Part shown: piece by piece, positions 10,778-21,115 of the stretch
How positions within the stretch are numbered: the stretch's first letter is position 1
Layout: each line of letters begins with the position of its first letter
Assembly (NCBI GenBank): GCA_011503125.2
Contig: WWBZ02000009.1
Span: 434,001 to 498,000 of the forward strand
Direction of reading: 5' to 3'
Source: Botryosphaeria dothidea
Taxonomy: Eukaryota > Ascomycota > Dothideomycetes > Botryosphaeriales > Botryosphaeriaceae
DNA: 64,000 nt
Notes under the pieces: model-generated
Told to the model about the DNA's origin: nothing
Seen by the model: the letters and a program-made list of their open reading frames with translations, nothing else
Database searches by the model: none
Translations under genes and position numbers: made by a program

Positions 10778-10794
10778 CACTAGACCACAAGACC

Positions 10795-11401
10795 GCTGTT
10801 GCGTTGTTATTGGAAACCGCCTGACGTTTGAAGGATATGTACTTCACGAAGGCCTACCGAAGCACAGAGGAGGCTGTGAAGGGAATTGCAAACTGGGGAT
10901 GGCTCCATGGTCATGCACATGCGGTTTGCGGAAAGGGGAAATGGCTTGATCGAGCTCTGCAAATATGGCTTTGATAGATGGAGATTTCCTGCTGTCTTCC
11001 TGCTGACCAGCTTTCATGCTTCAGAAGATCTTGCAGAGTGAGCCTGGCACAGGGCGGAGAAGCAATGGCTGAGAAAGAGGAGACAATTGTTTTTTCTTGA
11101 GAATTAAATGAAGAGATGAAAGCTTGACTGAAAACGCTTCTCTAGAGCGGACTTGGGCTAAAGATGCCGAGAAGGTAGTGCTGACCCTGATGAATGTGAT
11201 GTCTAATAGCGTTGTCAGTCTGAAGACATCTGCATCTTTCTGGTTTATTACTTACTGTGGAAGAAGTCAGCAAGGCTTTCAATCGGTAGGCTCTGCTGAT
11301 TTGCTGTCGAATCATACCTGTCGAACAAGTGGGCCGAGAGTACAAAAGTTTCGACGTGAATCGGCAGAATTGAGTTACTCTCTGTAGAGACACGAGCCTG
11401 G
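10795..11401. other. Intergenic, nothing recognised
   Basis: About 600 bp between the tRNA 5' end and the LYRM2 stop codon. Open frames on both strands near 11124-11405 are opposite-strand shadows without motifs. Confidence 0.45.
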
Positions 11402-11941
11402 TCATCTTGCTTGCTCGTCTATGTATCGTTTCATCGAGTCGAATTCTGTCTTTCCCGTCTGGACGCCATCAGTCTTGAATCATGCAAGAAGTCGGCAGGC
11501 CAAAATACCGATATCAGATATCTTATGTGTGTCTAGAGCCCTGTCAGTATGTAATAGTACAGGATGTTGGTTCAAACTTACAAGGTCTGTCACATTCCGG
11601 TTTCTCTCAAACTCAGCCCTGGCATAGCGATGCAGCTCGTCTCGGGTTGGCGAAGGTGGAATGTCTTGAAAGGTGAGTGAAAAGCCAGAACACGTGCGAA
11701 TGATCAGACATACTGTTGAGAGCTCTGACGATGTCCTTCCATAGCGACAGCACACGCTGTCTCTGAATGAACTGTAATGAATCAGTGGACGATCTGATAG
11801 ATCAACGATAACGCGATAGGTTACATGATCAAGTCCGATTGACGGGAGTTTTCTCCGGCCACTTGGCCTGGCTGGCCTCGAGGCGACAGCAGCATAGGCT
11901 CGAGTCTGCAGACTGAACGGGCGACAACGAGATATGAGCAT
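11402..11941 (-). CDS. LYR motif-containing protein 2 (LYRM2-like), mitochondrial
   Basis: Five exons, complement(11402..11458, 11509..11532, 11582..11664, 11714..11771, 11825..11941), 112 aa; introns of 49-53 nt. The N terminus is an Arg/Ser/Ala-rich presequence. It is followed by the family landmarks RKLPSIGLDHFIQRQRVLSLWKD (an LYR-type segment with LWK), SPTRDELHRYARAEFERNRN, and HIRYLISTGKTEFDSMKRY. LYRM2-type proteins are small mitochondrial matrix factors linked to complex I and Fe-S or acyl-carrier partner binding. Exon 4 is only 24 nt. The gene is divergent from the NatD gene, with 199 bp between the two start codons. Confidence 0.87.
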
Positions 11942-12140
11942 GGTTGTGTGTGAGGACTGCGGAGAAGATCGGAGAATGGATTGGACGGACGGCTGCTTCA
12001 CGGTCCATCTCGTCATCGACGTCCGTGCTTCACCGCCCAGCCGAGCGCGCCCCACCGTCGCGCCTCGACGCGTCTTCCAACCCACCGCGTCTTTTTTCTG
12101 CCGCTTCTCGCCATCCTGACCTGCAATCGTCGACGCCATC

Positions 12141-12866
12141 ATGCCTGGCGGCGTGGCGAAGAGGGCTAAGCGGCCACAAACAGACCCTGAAGCGCTCGTT
12201 GACGAGATCAACGCCCTCGCGCCAGTTGACTTCACCACCCGATTCTTCCCGCCGATGTCCTCGCTTCTCCACTATCGCGACTACGAAATCGCTCTCAAGC
12301 CTGTCACTGCTCTCGATGATGACGAATTAATTTCCTGCTTCAGACTCATCGAGTCCACCTCCGCCGCTGCTTACAGAAACTCCTCTCGAGGCTGGCACCC
12401 AAAAGACAAGCAGCGTGAGATGAGCGAAGACCACATGCGATACCTGCTTGTCCGGAACATTCGCAGCGCCTCTGCCGACCCTGCGAACGATGGCGAAGCT
12501 CCCCGCGGCGAAGCTCCTTCCGATTCGGATAGGAAAGATGCCAGAGACGATGTTATAGCCTTCCTCTCGTTCATGTTCACCATCGAAGACGACTACCCGG
12601 TAGTCTACATATACGAGATCCATCTCGAAGAAGCACATCGCGGAAGTGGGCTGGGGAGACACTTGATGCGCATTGTGGAACACTGCGCCTCCGAGGGTGC
12701 TGTGGACAAGGTTATGCTTACCTGTTTCAGGAGCAACACCGTGGCCTTGGCCTTCTACACCAAGCTTGGGTATGGTGAGGACGAGTTCAGTCCGCCTGCC
12801 AAGAGATTGAGAGGTGGGAAGGTTAAGTTGCCGTCTTACTTGATAATGAGCAAGAACGTGGGCTGA
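12141..12866 (+). CDS. naa40: N-alpha-acetyltransferase NatD (Naa40/Nat4)
   Basis: A single exon of 241 aa from ATG 12141. The GNAT fold shows YEIHLEEAHRGSGLGRHLM with the acetyl-CoA loop R-G-S-G-L-G, then VMLTCFRSNTVALAFYTKLGY. The upstream SSRGWHPKDKQREM segment is typical of Naa40. This enzyme acetylates the N-terminal Ser of histones H4 and H2A. A basic N-terminal stretch (KRAKRP) suits nuclear targeting. There is an Asp/Glu/Ser insertion at about residues 115-135. Shares a short divergent promoter with the LYRM2 gene. Confidence 0.92.
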   Translation: MPGGVAKRAKRPQTDPEALVDEINALAPVDFTTRFFPPMSSLLHYRDYEIALKPVTALDDDELISCFRLIESTSAAAYRNSSRGWHPKDKQREMSEDHMRYLLVRNIRSASADPANDGEAPRGEAPSDSDRKDARDDVIAFLSFMFTIEDDYPVVYIYEIHLEEAHRGSGLGRHLMRIVEHCASEGAVDKVMLTCFRSNTVALAFYTKLGYGEDEFSPPAKRLRGGKVKLPSYLIMSKNVG

Positions 12867-13294
12867 AAATGACGGTTGCCAAATGCGGCTCATTCAGGCT
12901 CTTAAACCGGCACCATATCCCAAATCGGCTTATGACATCGGATTGTTTAGGTTTTCACAGACTTGCCAATATTCCTGGGAAGATGTGATGATGCCGTGCT
13001 TCAACAGACGTGCTGCGGAAATTATCCTTCTAATCGAATGCTTCGAGCAGGTCTGTTGCCGTTGTGGTCATCCCGCAGGGATGAGGAGGCGGAAATTCGA
13101 AGACAAAATGTTCGATCAAATATCAACTATCCCTCTTCACACACTCTCCTCTCTCTCGCGGACATTGTCAAAGTTCCAAGATGTTTTGTTAGCTTCCTCA
13201 GAGATAGAGTGATTACGTCAGCGAACTGGTCCGAGCGCGAGCTGTGAACTTCTCGAGGGCGCGCAGCAGTTTTTCCGTCTCTCGACCGGGGAAA
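12867..13294. other. Intergenic before the DHCR24-like gene
   Basis: About 430 bp holding the 3' end of naa40 and the promoter of the next gene. Frames here do not resemble proteins. Confidence 0.4.
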
Positions 13295-15138
13295 ATGTCA
13301 AGTCCAATTATCCTGCGGGCACGCTCTGCGCGCATTGGTCTTCGGCCCATATCGGCACGTATGCTTCATCACATCCACCCATGGGTTGCATTGATACACA
13401 CTGACTGCGGATTGAAGGATGCGCTGCAACACGCACCGGGCAATCGCCCCTGCAAACTGCCTTTCCAAGATCAACACCGCTGGCACGTGTTTCTCAAGAT
13501 AGCATTGCCAATCAAAATGCTCGTAGCTTTTCCCAATCCTCACGCCTCTCTGCTGCGCCATCAGCCACATCCACCCCATCATTAGAAGAGCATGCCAAGG
13601 CTGTCGCAAAGATCTCCACCGATGTCCGGACCTTCCATGAACGAGGAGAGAAGTTTCGTATTTCGCATGGCTCAACGAACAGCACGCGCCAATCTGCAAC
13701 CAGGCGGAAGACCAACTTCATTGACACCAGTGGCCTCTCGCATGTGCTCAAGGTTGACGTTGAATCCCGCACCGCGCTCGTTCAGCCAAATGTTCCCATG
13801 GATCGCCTTGCCGAAGAGACAATGGAATACGGTCTGATCCCTCCCGTTATCATGGAATTTCCAGGTATCACTGTCGGCGGCGGTTATTCTGGCACTTCTG
13901 GTGAGAGCAGCTCATTCAAGTACGGCTACTTCGATAGGACCATCAACTGGGTCGAGATGGTCCTTGCCAACGGAGAGGTTGTCAGATGCTCGCGAACTGA
14001 GAAGCCGGATCTTTTCCACGGCGCTGCGGGTGCAGTTGGCACATTTGGTGTGATAACGCTCGTGGAACTCCAGCTCAAGGAGGCCAAGAAGTTTGTCGAG
14101 ACGACTTACCACCCCGTTTCTAGCGTGGCCGAGGCGGTCGAGCTGTCCGAAAAGTTCATCAAAGAGCCCGACACCTACGACTACGTCGACGGCATCCTGT
14201 TCTCCAAGACCGAGGGCGCCATTATCACCGGCCGCGCGACCAACAAGCCCTCCCCCAACGCCCCCGTCCAGACCTTCAGCTCCGCCAAGGACCCCTGGTA
14301 CTACCTGCACGTCCAAGACCAGATCAAAGCCGGCCGCGCGAAGACCGAAGCGATCCCGCTCGCCGAATACCTCTTCCGCTATGACCGCGGCGGCTTCTGG
14401 GTCGGCGCGTCCGCCTTCGACTACTTCCACTTCCCCTTCAACGCGTGGTCGCGCGCCTGGCTCGACGACTTCCTGCACACGCGCATGCTCTACGCGGCGC
14501 TCCACGCCAGCGGCCAGTCCAAGCGCTACGTCGTCCAAGACCTCGCCTTGCCCTTCGCGACGGCGGAAAAGTTCATCGACTACACAGCCGACACCTTCGG
14601 CATCTGGCCGCTGTGGCTGTGCCCGCTCAGGCAGAGCCCGACGCCCACCATGCACCCCAACAACCCCGGCGAGGTCGAAGAGGTCGCCAACGTCGACCGG
14701 GGCGCCACCGAAACGCGCCTCAAGCCCCTCCTCAACATCGGCCTCTGGGGCTGGGCCCCCCCGCACGCCCAGAACGACTTCGACGCCTTCGCCGCGCTCA
14801 ACCGCGACCTGGAAGCCCGGCTGCGCGCCCTCGGCGGCATGAAGTGGCTGTACGCGCACACGTACTACACCGAGGACGAGTTTTGGGGGGCGTACGCCAA
14901 CCGCGAGTGGTACGACGCGTTGCGCGAGAAGTACGGTGCGCAGGGCCTGCCCAGCGTGTACGAGAAGGTCAAGGTGGACGTCGAGGCGGAGAAGCGGATT
15001 AAGGAGGAGGGCGGGTGGGCGCGGAGGGTGTTGGATGTTTGGCCGGTGGGCGGGATTTATGCGATTAGGAAGGCGATTCAGAGCGGGTTGTATTGGAAGC
15101 ATAGGAATGCGACGTGGAATAAGCATGGGGGGAAGTGA
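13295..15138 (+). CDS. Delta24-sterol reductase-like FAD oxidoreductase (DHCR24 family)
   Basis: Exons 13295..13358 and 13418..15138, 594 aa; the 59-nt intron runs GTATGC to GAAG with branch CTGAC, phase 1. From about residue 80 the protein is DHCR24-like: EKFRISHGSTNSTR, LIPPVIMEFPGITVGGGYSGT (FAD-binding PCMH fold), FDRTINWVEMVL, LFHGAAGAVGTFGV, then the C-terminal GGMKWLYAHTYYTEDEFW. Family members reduce sterol C24 double bonds and are normally ER-bound. Here about 80 extra N-terminal residues are rich in Arg, Ser and Ala with no acids in the first 60 or so, including ARSFSQSSRLSAAP, which resembles a mitochondrial presequence with an R-x-F/S cleavage context. There is no in-frame ATG between the intron and the domain, so the 5' exon is needed. 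GC is very high in the 3' two-thirds. Confidence 0.85.
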
Positions 15139-15526
15139 GAGTGGGTTGGGAGATGGAAAGAGGTTTTTGAGATGTTGAAGTCGTATTCAGGGAGTATTCT
15201 TATGGTGAGTGCTGCAGAGTACTGTACATACTGCTTTGCCGTGAAAGAAAAACTAACAAATCAAGATTACAGCAAATGTAAATTACTGTCTTGACGCCGT
15301 CGTCCAAGATGATGGTGATGATGATTCAATCCTCGCTATGTGTTATTTTCTCTCCGAACTTTCGCCAATGGCTATGATATGTTGACTCACAAGGCAGCGC
15401 GCTCGACGGCGTTGGTAACCGATGAGAAACGTTGCTCGATTTCACAGAGGGACGCGACGAATCGCTACTCGACAGACCATAAAGAGCAAAGGACGTCTGC
15501 GCGCCATGGTAATCGACCGGCAGGAA
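15139..15526. other. Convergent intergenic, nothing recognised
   Basis: About 390 bp between two convergent 3' ends (DHCR24-like and ankyrin gene 1). No gene seen. Confidence 0.45.
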
Positions 15527-16490
15527 TCACTCGCGGGCACCGTACCCCCGCAGCATTTGCACCATCTCATCCTTACTCGCCGACGATCCCGCCGCAACCT
15601 GCAGCATAGACCGGCCGCTGAGGGAGCGCCGGCCCGGGTCAGCGCCGGCGAGGATCAAATACTCGGCGACGTGGACGTGGTGCCCGAGGATTGCGTTCAG
15701 CAACGCCGTGCCTGAATACGGACCGTCGAGGGTGTTGCTGTCGAGATCGGCGCCCTTGTCGACGAGCCGGCTGACTGCTTCGAGCCTGCCGTCACGGGCC
15801 GCGCGGGGGAGGAGCTGGAGCTCCTTCTCCAGCGGCAGCGGTTCGGCGCCGTGTCTGTGTAGACGGGTGGAAATCAGTTTGAGAAACTAGGAGCAGCATG
15901 AAAAAAAAGACTTACTTTATGAGCAGCGTGGCCAACTCCGGCCAAGAAGATGTAAGGGCGTACTCCATGGGTAGGCCGTGGCTGCTGGGCTTGTTCGGGT
16001 CGGCCCCGCGTTTGAGCATGAGTTCGGTCATGGAGTAGGCGAGCTTGCGGGCGCCCGCAACCCACGTGATTCTGATCGCGGTGGTCAAGGGAGTGCCGCC
16101 ATGGGAGTGGGCTTGGTTCGCGTTGACGAGATCTGGCCAGCGGTCGAGAGTAAGACGCACCGTCTCGAGAGAGCCGTGGACGATGGCTTCGGAAAAGGTG
16201 AAGTTGCCCAAGAGCCAAGTGCTCTCGTAGGGGTAGCGATCGAGCAAGAACCGTAGAGTATCGGCGTGGCCTCCACGAGCAGCGTTGACGTAGAGAAGGT
16301 CGACGGATTGACGGTCGTGCCCATCCATCTCGGACCAGCGCCGTTCGCGGAGTTGACTGACGAATGTGTTGTGGTCCTTGACGACGTCAGTTCTAGCGAG
16401 CATTTCTTTTAGAAGGTCAAGGTGGCCGTCTTCAGCGGCCTTGAACGCCTCTTTTTGGGCTTGCGTGGAAGGAGCCGAGTAGAAAGCCAT
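15527..16490 (-). CDS. Ankyrin-repeat protein 1
   Basis: Exons complement(15527..15854, 15916..16490), 300 aa; the 61-nt intron has donor GTAAGT and acceptor CACAG, phase 2. The protein is almost wholly ankyrin-like helices: AFKAAEDGHLDLLKEML, NAARGGHADTLRFLLDRYP, GTPLTTAIR...MTELMLKRGADPN, YALTSSWPELATLLIKHGAEP, LLPRAARDGRLEAVSRLVDKGAD, TALLNAILGHHVHVAEYLILAGADP. No signal peptide or other domain. Partner and role unknown. A closely related but broken copy lies immediately upstream at 17331..18639, with matching exon structure. Confidence 0.82.
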
Positions 16491-17330
16491 TGTGCAAACG
16501 AAATGAGTAGGGACGGTGCAGAGTTGGAAGATGAGCTGCCGACTGGATCAGGTTTGACGAAGAACGCGGGCTTCGAGGGTAAAGAGCAACAACAAAGTCG
16601 AAACGGAGAGGCTGCGCTGGTGCCTATATGCAAACGGGCGTGTGGGGGCCGTTTCACGGGAATTACTCCAGTCTGAGTCCCTCATGCGTAGGCGCCCTCG
16701 ACATACCCGACGAAGCACCAACTCGAGTCTTGTTCGATTGCGTTCATTTCATATACAGGCCAGATAACTGGATATCGTGTTTGATGACGCCAGGTATGTA
16801 CCAGGCATTATAGATTCGCCGCTTGCCCATTCGATACACAGACGGTTGTTGCTGATATCTGACGTTGCTCATCTGAGACCCAGAAGGCCCACTTGAGGCT
16901 GATTTCTGATGTTAAACGTCTTCGCTTCGTCTTGGCAGGAAAGTCAAAATGGAAGCACCTTCAATCCTAGATTCTATACAAACTCAAGGCAGACTGTTCG
17001 TGAAAGAGAATTCGTGCAAGTAAATAGGTGAATTTACATGCAGTTACTACCTAAAGGCTAGTCGTGAAACAGGAAGCTCCTGGAAAGATGCGAATGCTGG
17101 AACGACAAAAAGTTTAAGTACCCAGTACATAGACATTTATTATACAACATTTCTATGCAGACGGATCGCTTTAAAGATAAAACGAACGTTTGAAAATCTC
17201 TTGTTTGGGAAGTTTTGTTCCCGTTGTGTCGAAGATATAGGAAACAAACAACGGACCAAAACCAATGATAGCAAAGCAATAGATCAGTGACGTCTTGTGT
17301 GACAAGAATAATATCAAAGAAACTGATACA
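16491..17330. other. Region between the two ankyrin copies
   Basis: 840 bp containing the gene 1 promoter and the 3' flank of gene 2. It is AT-rich after 16740. Apart from the upstream element listed separately I see no gene. Confidence 0.45.
16621..16658 (-). repeat. Upstream element shared by both ankyrin copies (copy A)
   Basis: GCCTATATGCAAACGGGCGT followed by GTGGGGG, 130-170 bp upstream of the gene 1 start. It closely matches the element at 18716..18752. It may be a retained core promoter of the duplicated unit. Confidence 0.5.
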
Positions 17331-18639
17331 TCATGCACGGGCTCCATACTCCAGCAAAAGATCAACAATACCCTTCAACACAGGACCCGCACGCTGCGCG
17401 ATTTCCAGCAGGGACCTACCCCTCCAGCCGGGTCCGATGGGATCGGCTCCGGCACGGAGCATGTACTCTACGACTGCGGCGTGGCGACAAGAGACGGCGT
17501 TGTACAGCGGACTCCCCTCGCACGGGGCCTTACCGCAGGGATCCTCGATATCGGCGCCCTTCTCTACTAGCCGAATCACGGCCTCGAGATTGCCCTTGTG
17601 GGCCGCTCGCGGGAGCAGGCGCAGCTCATATTCCAGTGGCATCGGCTTAGCATCGTATCTATAAGAATCACGGAATCAATCACGGCGGACTGGTCAGAGG
17701 GATGAAGAAGGGAATATGTGCACACCTACATCTCAAGTAGCCGAACGAGCTCGGGCCAGGGGGAAAGGATGGCATGCGCCATAGGGCCGCCATCGGAGAG
17801 GTCGAAGCTAGCGTCGGCGCCGTGCTGAAGCATGAACTCGGTCATGCGGAGGGTGTCTAGCCGGCGATCCAACCATAGGGCGTTCTCCAACGGCGACCCG
17901 TAATGTAGGCGGGTGATGCGATTTTTCGGTATCTGCGGATCGAAATCGACCAGCACCTGCATTGTCTCAACCGAAGCGCTCTGGATGGCGTTGATTATGG
18001 CTTCGTCGGTGACGAAAGCATTAGGGTAGGTATTGGAATGGAGCAAAAGGACGGATCACGTTCGATTAATCATTGTGGCCTGGGGGCCTCTCGACCACCC
18101 CCCCCCCCCGGCCTCAACCGGAAAGTTGACTGGCACATGAGACCTCGACAGTAGGGATATCGGTCGAGGAGGTAGCGCAGCGTTTCAGGATGACCTCCGC
18201 CGGCGGCAGCCATGACGAGGAATCTGACCGATTTGCGGTCGTGCTCGTATGTGTCTTGCCACTGATTTTCGGGATGGCGGCGGTCAGCTTCTCGCTGTCT
18301 TTTACAACGCCCGGGCTGGCGAGGAGCTCCTTGTGTCAGGCCCCTCAAGCGCTACCACCCCAGGCAACTGGGTAGATACTCAACAGCAACCAGAGGCCCC
18401 AGCTGTACCAAGGATAACTCGGTCAGGCACTAGGGCACGGGCCCAGCGCTAAGCGACTGGATATATTTACCCTTCGCCCTCTCTTTCCAGACTCTCTTTC
18501 CTTTTCTCCTGGTACATAGATTTTCAGTTGAAAGCAATACCATCATTTCGGCTTTGCTGCCTCACACCTTGAGACGATCAAGCTGGCCTGTGCGGGCAAC
18601 TTTCATTGCAGACTTTTGAGCAGGCGCCAATTCGTGCAT
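17331..18639 (-). pseudogene. Ankyrin-repeat protein 2, decaying tandem paralogue
   Basis: The minus strand follows the layout of gene 1. It has MHELAPAQKSAMKVARTGQLDRLK, a long intron (about 18326-18564, GTGTGA to CACAAG), ELLASPGVVKD, HDRKSV and GGGHPETLRYLLDRYPY, then VLVDFDPQI...LENALWLDRRLDTLRMTEFMLQHGADA, PWPELVRLLE, an intron with TTATAG acceptor, and LRLLPRAAHKGNLEAVIRLVEKGADI to the stop at 17331. Two breaks separate it from an intact gene: a shift of reading frame between VVKDSEKLTAA and the ENQWQDTYEHDRKSV block (about 18270-18290), and a C12 run (18098..18109) after which the frame is lost before the next ankyrin. It may be a real pseudogene or contain sequence errors at the homopolymer. 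Confidence 0.65.
18098..18109. repeat. Poly-C run (12)
   Basis: An uninterrupted run of 12 C at the point where ankyrin copy 2 loses its frame. One of several long G/C runs in the window. Confidence 0.85.
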
Positions 18640-19748
18640 CTTGTTCTGTAAGAAAAAACAACAATTAAGTTTATTGGGGTTGAGGATGGACGCGCCTATG
18701 AGGTGGCTGTATGGGCGCTTATATGCGAACGGATGCGTGGGGGTAGTTGCGGGGAGAACCGGCCACGTAAGGCGTCTAAGTGAGAAGGAAGGTAGCAAGT
18801 CTAAATATTATACCCCCTATACTCGTCTTCGTGGTTGGCTGGCTGCGTCGTTGTTGGTGTTCGAGCGTTAGACAGCAGTCGTTGAAACGGGGCCAACGGA
18901 AACACGTAATTCTGTAATAAATCGTTGGGTAGGTTATACTTGGTGAGTGTCGGGGTCGCTAGACAAAAGGTACTGCAATGGCCAACCTACGGCTGATCGT
19001 GCCCCAACAAGTCTATATACAGGTAAGTTCGTAAGAGTATGTACGTCGTGCATGATGACACTGTACGTCTGCGTCACAATCCACGCTGTGGCTGCAAAGA
19101 TCTCCACCTAGCTGTGTGCACTTTCCTACAATGTTTCTTTCGCTTAGTGATTCTTTGAGTTTAAAACGATATCCTTGCTCCAAGCTGTATGAAAGGTGTC
19201 GGCTGGGGTGCGCTTTATTCCCATCCAAGATACACAGCCTGGCTCAAAAATGGGTTATGGATGGTTTCCCGCCCCCACACATGTCTGACGCTCGATGGAA
19301 GCGGTCGACTTGGAGTTGGATAGATGCTGGGCCGAGTTTGATCCGGCGGGCGCTAACAGCAAAGGGGCAATTTCTGACCTCGAGAATCAGAGTTGCCTAG
19401 TCTGGACACTTCCTTCCCTGCATCGTAAGAAGTGGACGCGAATAGGCCTCAGCGAGGTATCAGATTCTTACGCATGGCTAGACGCAAGGACCGATTGAAC
19501 CGAGAGCGAGGTCGAGGAGTTCTCGTGACCTGATTCGTCTAAGATCTACCAGGATATCAAGATCCCACCTGCTCTAGAGATGGGGGAAGTTAAGGCTTAA
19601 GTCTGAGGATCCATGCTTTTCTTTTCTTTGTTTTGGCTAAGATACATTATGAATTCGCAAAAGCGTCCAACACTCTGAAGTCGTTGCTGAGTCAATAGTA
19701 AAATCCGACTAGGAATAGGGCTAGTGGATGAGGAGGCGTTTCTGCTGG
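18640..19748. other. Intergenic, 1.1 kb
   Basis: Holds the ankyrin copy 2 promoter (18640-18800); the remainder has no recognisable gene. Short frames at 19116..19498 lack motifs. Confidence 0.45.
18716..18752 (-). repeat. Upstream element shared by both ankyrin copies (copy B)
   Basis: GCTTATATGCGAACGGATGC followed by GTGGGGG, about 80 bp upstream of the copy 2 start. It differs from copy A at only a few positions. Confidence 0.5.
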
Positions 19749-19967
19749 TCACGGCCTCTTCGTAGCGGTGGTGCTGGCGTTTGTGGATGCGGCTTGGCCG
19801 TCGGGTGAATGGGTTGCAGCATACTTCTGCATGCTTTCCCTTTCGTTGTAGGTCGGTGGTGCGACGTCGCCCGGTAGCGATACTCCGACCTGTGAGAAGC
19901 TGTGTGCGACGAGCGGCTCGCCTTCTCGGCCTTTGAAGATGCGCTTGAGGATATCTTTCAGAGTCAT
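19749..19967 (-). CDS. Short hypothetical ORF
   Basis: 72 aa from a true ATG. The N terminus is basic and helical (MTLKDILKRIFKGREGEP), the middle contains PPTYNE, and the tail is Ser/Thr/Ala-rich. I recognise no family. It is downstream of the RidA gene on the same strand. It could be a small gene, a terminal exon or chance. Confidence 0.25.
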   Translation of the reverse strand: MTLKDILKRIFKGREGEPLVAHSFSQVGVSLPGDVAPPTYNERESMQKYAATHSPDGQAASTNASTTATKRP

Positions 19968-20202
19968 ATCGAAGTGTTGAGGCTTGCAGGAGAGTGAGGA
20001 TCTGCGCTGTTGGACTGGTGCTTAATCAGGTTGAGGAGGGGATCCAGGAAGTCACGGCAGGTTGGCTCTTTGACGTCAGTGTCGTTACACAGTAGCCAAA
20101 CTTGAAACGGGCACAAAGGGGCGGATTTGAGACATTTCAAAAATCCATTGGTCAAGAAACCGAACTGGAGCCGACTGGTATTGATCAACGACATCGGATA
20201 CA

Positions 20203-20792
20203 CTACAATCGTTCTCCGGTCCCCTTCGCTTGCTCAGGAATGTAAGCTTCCACCGTGATCTCAATGTGTAGAGCGGGATCAAGTAGAGAAGCGACGCCAA
20301 TGCCCGTCCACGCCGGCTTCGTGTTCTTGAGATACTTCCTTGCAGTAGCTAGCACGGCCTCAATCAGCCCGGGGGTCGAAATCTCAAATGTCGTTATCTG
20401 CGAGTAGGGTCAGAAGGTGACTGAGCAGGGGTTGCTTCTGGCTTACCTTGTAGACATGCTCCCAAGCGTCTTCGCCCAGGCCGGCAGCGCGTAGGGCTCT
20501 CTCTACATGCTCGAACGCCTCTTCAACTTCGGAGGCGAGGTCGCTCGGGACGGTGCCGTCATCTTTGAAGCCGACTTGTCCGCCCACCACGACTGTTCTT
20601 GCGTTCGGCGGGATGATGACGGCGTGAGAGAGACCAAACCCTGCAGCCGCTTCCTCCCCTGCAATTTGGCCCTTTCATTAGCGCAGTAGTAACACCTTGT
20701 GCAGGAAAAGTATTATACGTACCCGGGCCGGGCCAATTCCGGAAGCTGAAGCCGTGACTGCAAAGCTTGGAACCTTCGTCGATGAGCACCAT
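20203..20792 (-). CDS. RidA / YjgF family (endoribonuclease L-PSP-like) protein
   Basis: Exons complement(20203..20397, 20447..20658, 20723..20792), 158 aa; introns of 49 and 64 nt. Landmarks in order are GLSHAVIIPPNARTVVVGGQVGF, EVEEAFEHVERALRAAG, VYKITTFEIS, KPAWTGIGVASLLDPALHIEITVEAYIPE. This is the RidA-like trimer fold, although the usual catalytic R-P/A-A-V-x-V-x-L-P context is altered (ASLLDPALHIEI), placing it in a divergent Rid subgroup. Classical RidA hydrolyses reactive enamine/imine intermediates; divergent members often act in catabolic operons. It lies at the edge of a cluster with a monoamine oxidase, whose products are imines. Substrate not determined. Confidence 0.85.
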
Positions 20793-21115
20793 TTTGTTTG
20801 TGTCGGTATGCAGCGGATGCAGATTCCGGCTTCACTCATCAATTTATCAATGCGATCAGATGCCTCTGAGAGAACCCAGCGTTTTCACAGACGGACTAAA
20901 GGCCCCGCAGGACCATTCGTGCGGAGTGTGTACAGTCCCCTTGTCCAGGCTCCGGACTAATTTTTGATTGGCCAAGGCGACCTCTGATTGGAAAGATTTG
21001 GGGGGGGGGGGGGGAAACCAACAACCACAGGACATAATGGTACAACGCAATCTTCCAACCGCAAGGAAAAAAAAAAAAATTCCCCACCACGCTGCTCCTT
21101 CCAAAAACTCCCCCC
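20793..21115. other. Intergenic with a G15 run
   Basis: 320 bp between the RidA start and the TF1 stop, both on the minus strand. It holds 15 consecutive G at 21000..21014 and a run of 13 A at about 21067. Confidence 0.5.
21000..21014. repeat. Poly-G run (15)
   Basis: 15 consecutive G in the TF1 3' flank. Confidence 0.85.

Larger units (their letters stand above)
10652..10794 (-). tRNA. tRNA-Pro (anticodon AGG) with two introns
   Basis: The minus strand gives a perfect 7-bp acceptor stem (GGTCTTG / CAAGACC), an A-box TGGTCTAGTGG, the eukaryotic tRNA-Pro anticodon arm (stem TCTCGC/GCGAGA, loop starting TTAGGG), and a T arm CCGCG-TTCGATC-CGCGG holding the B-box. Two insertions interrupt the mature body. 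One is a canonical 16-nt intron after position 37 (10687..10702). The other is a 56-nt insertion in the D-loop (10722..10777). With both removed the body matches the common eukaryotic tRNA-Pro consensus (GTGGTATGATTCTCGC). The D-loop insertion begins with G, so the A-box stays intact. A TTTTT terminator follows. Whether the RNA is matured is unknown. Confidence 0.88.

Noticed and set aside
13912..15126. A 404-aa open frame on the minus strand opposite the DHCR24-like gene
   Set aside because: It is the high-GC antisense shadow of a strongly biased coding exon; the translation is Arg/Val/Gly/Leu-rich with no motifs.
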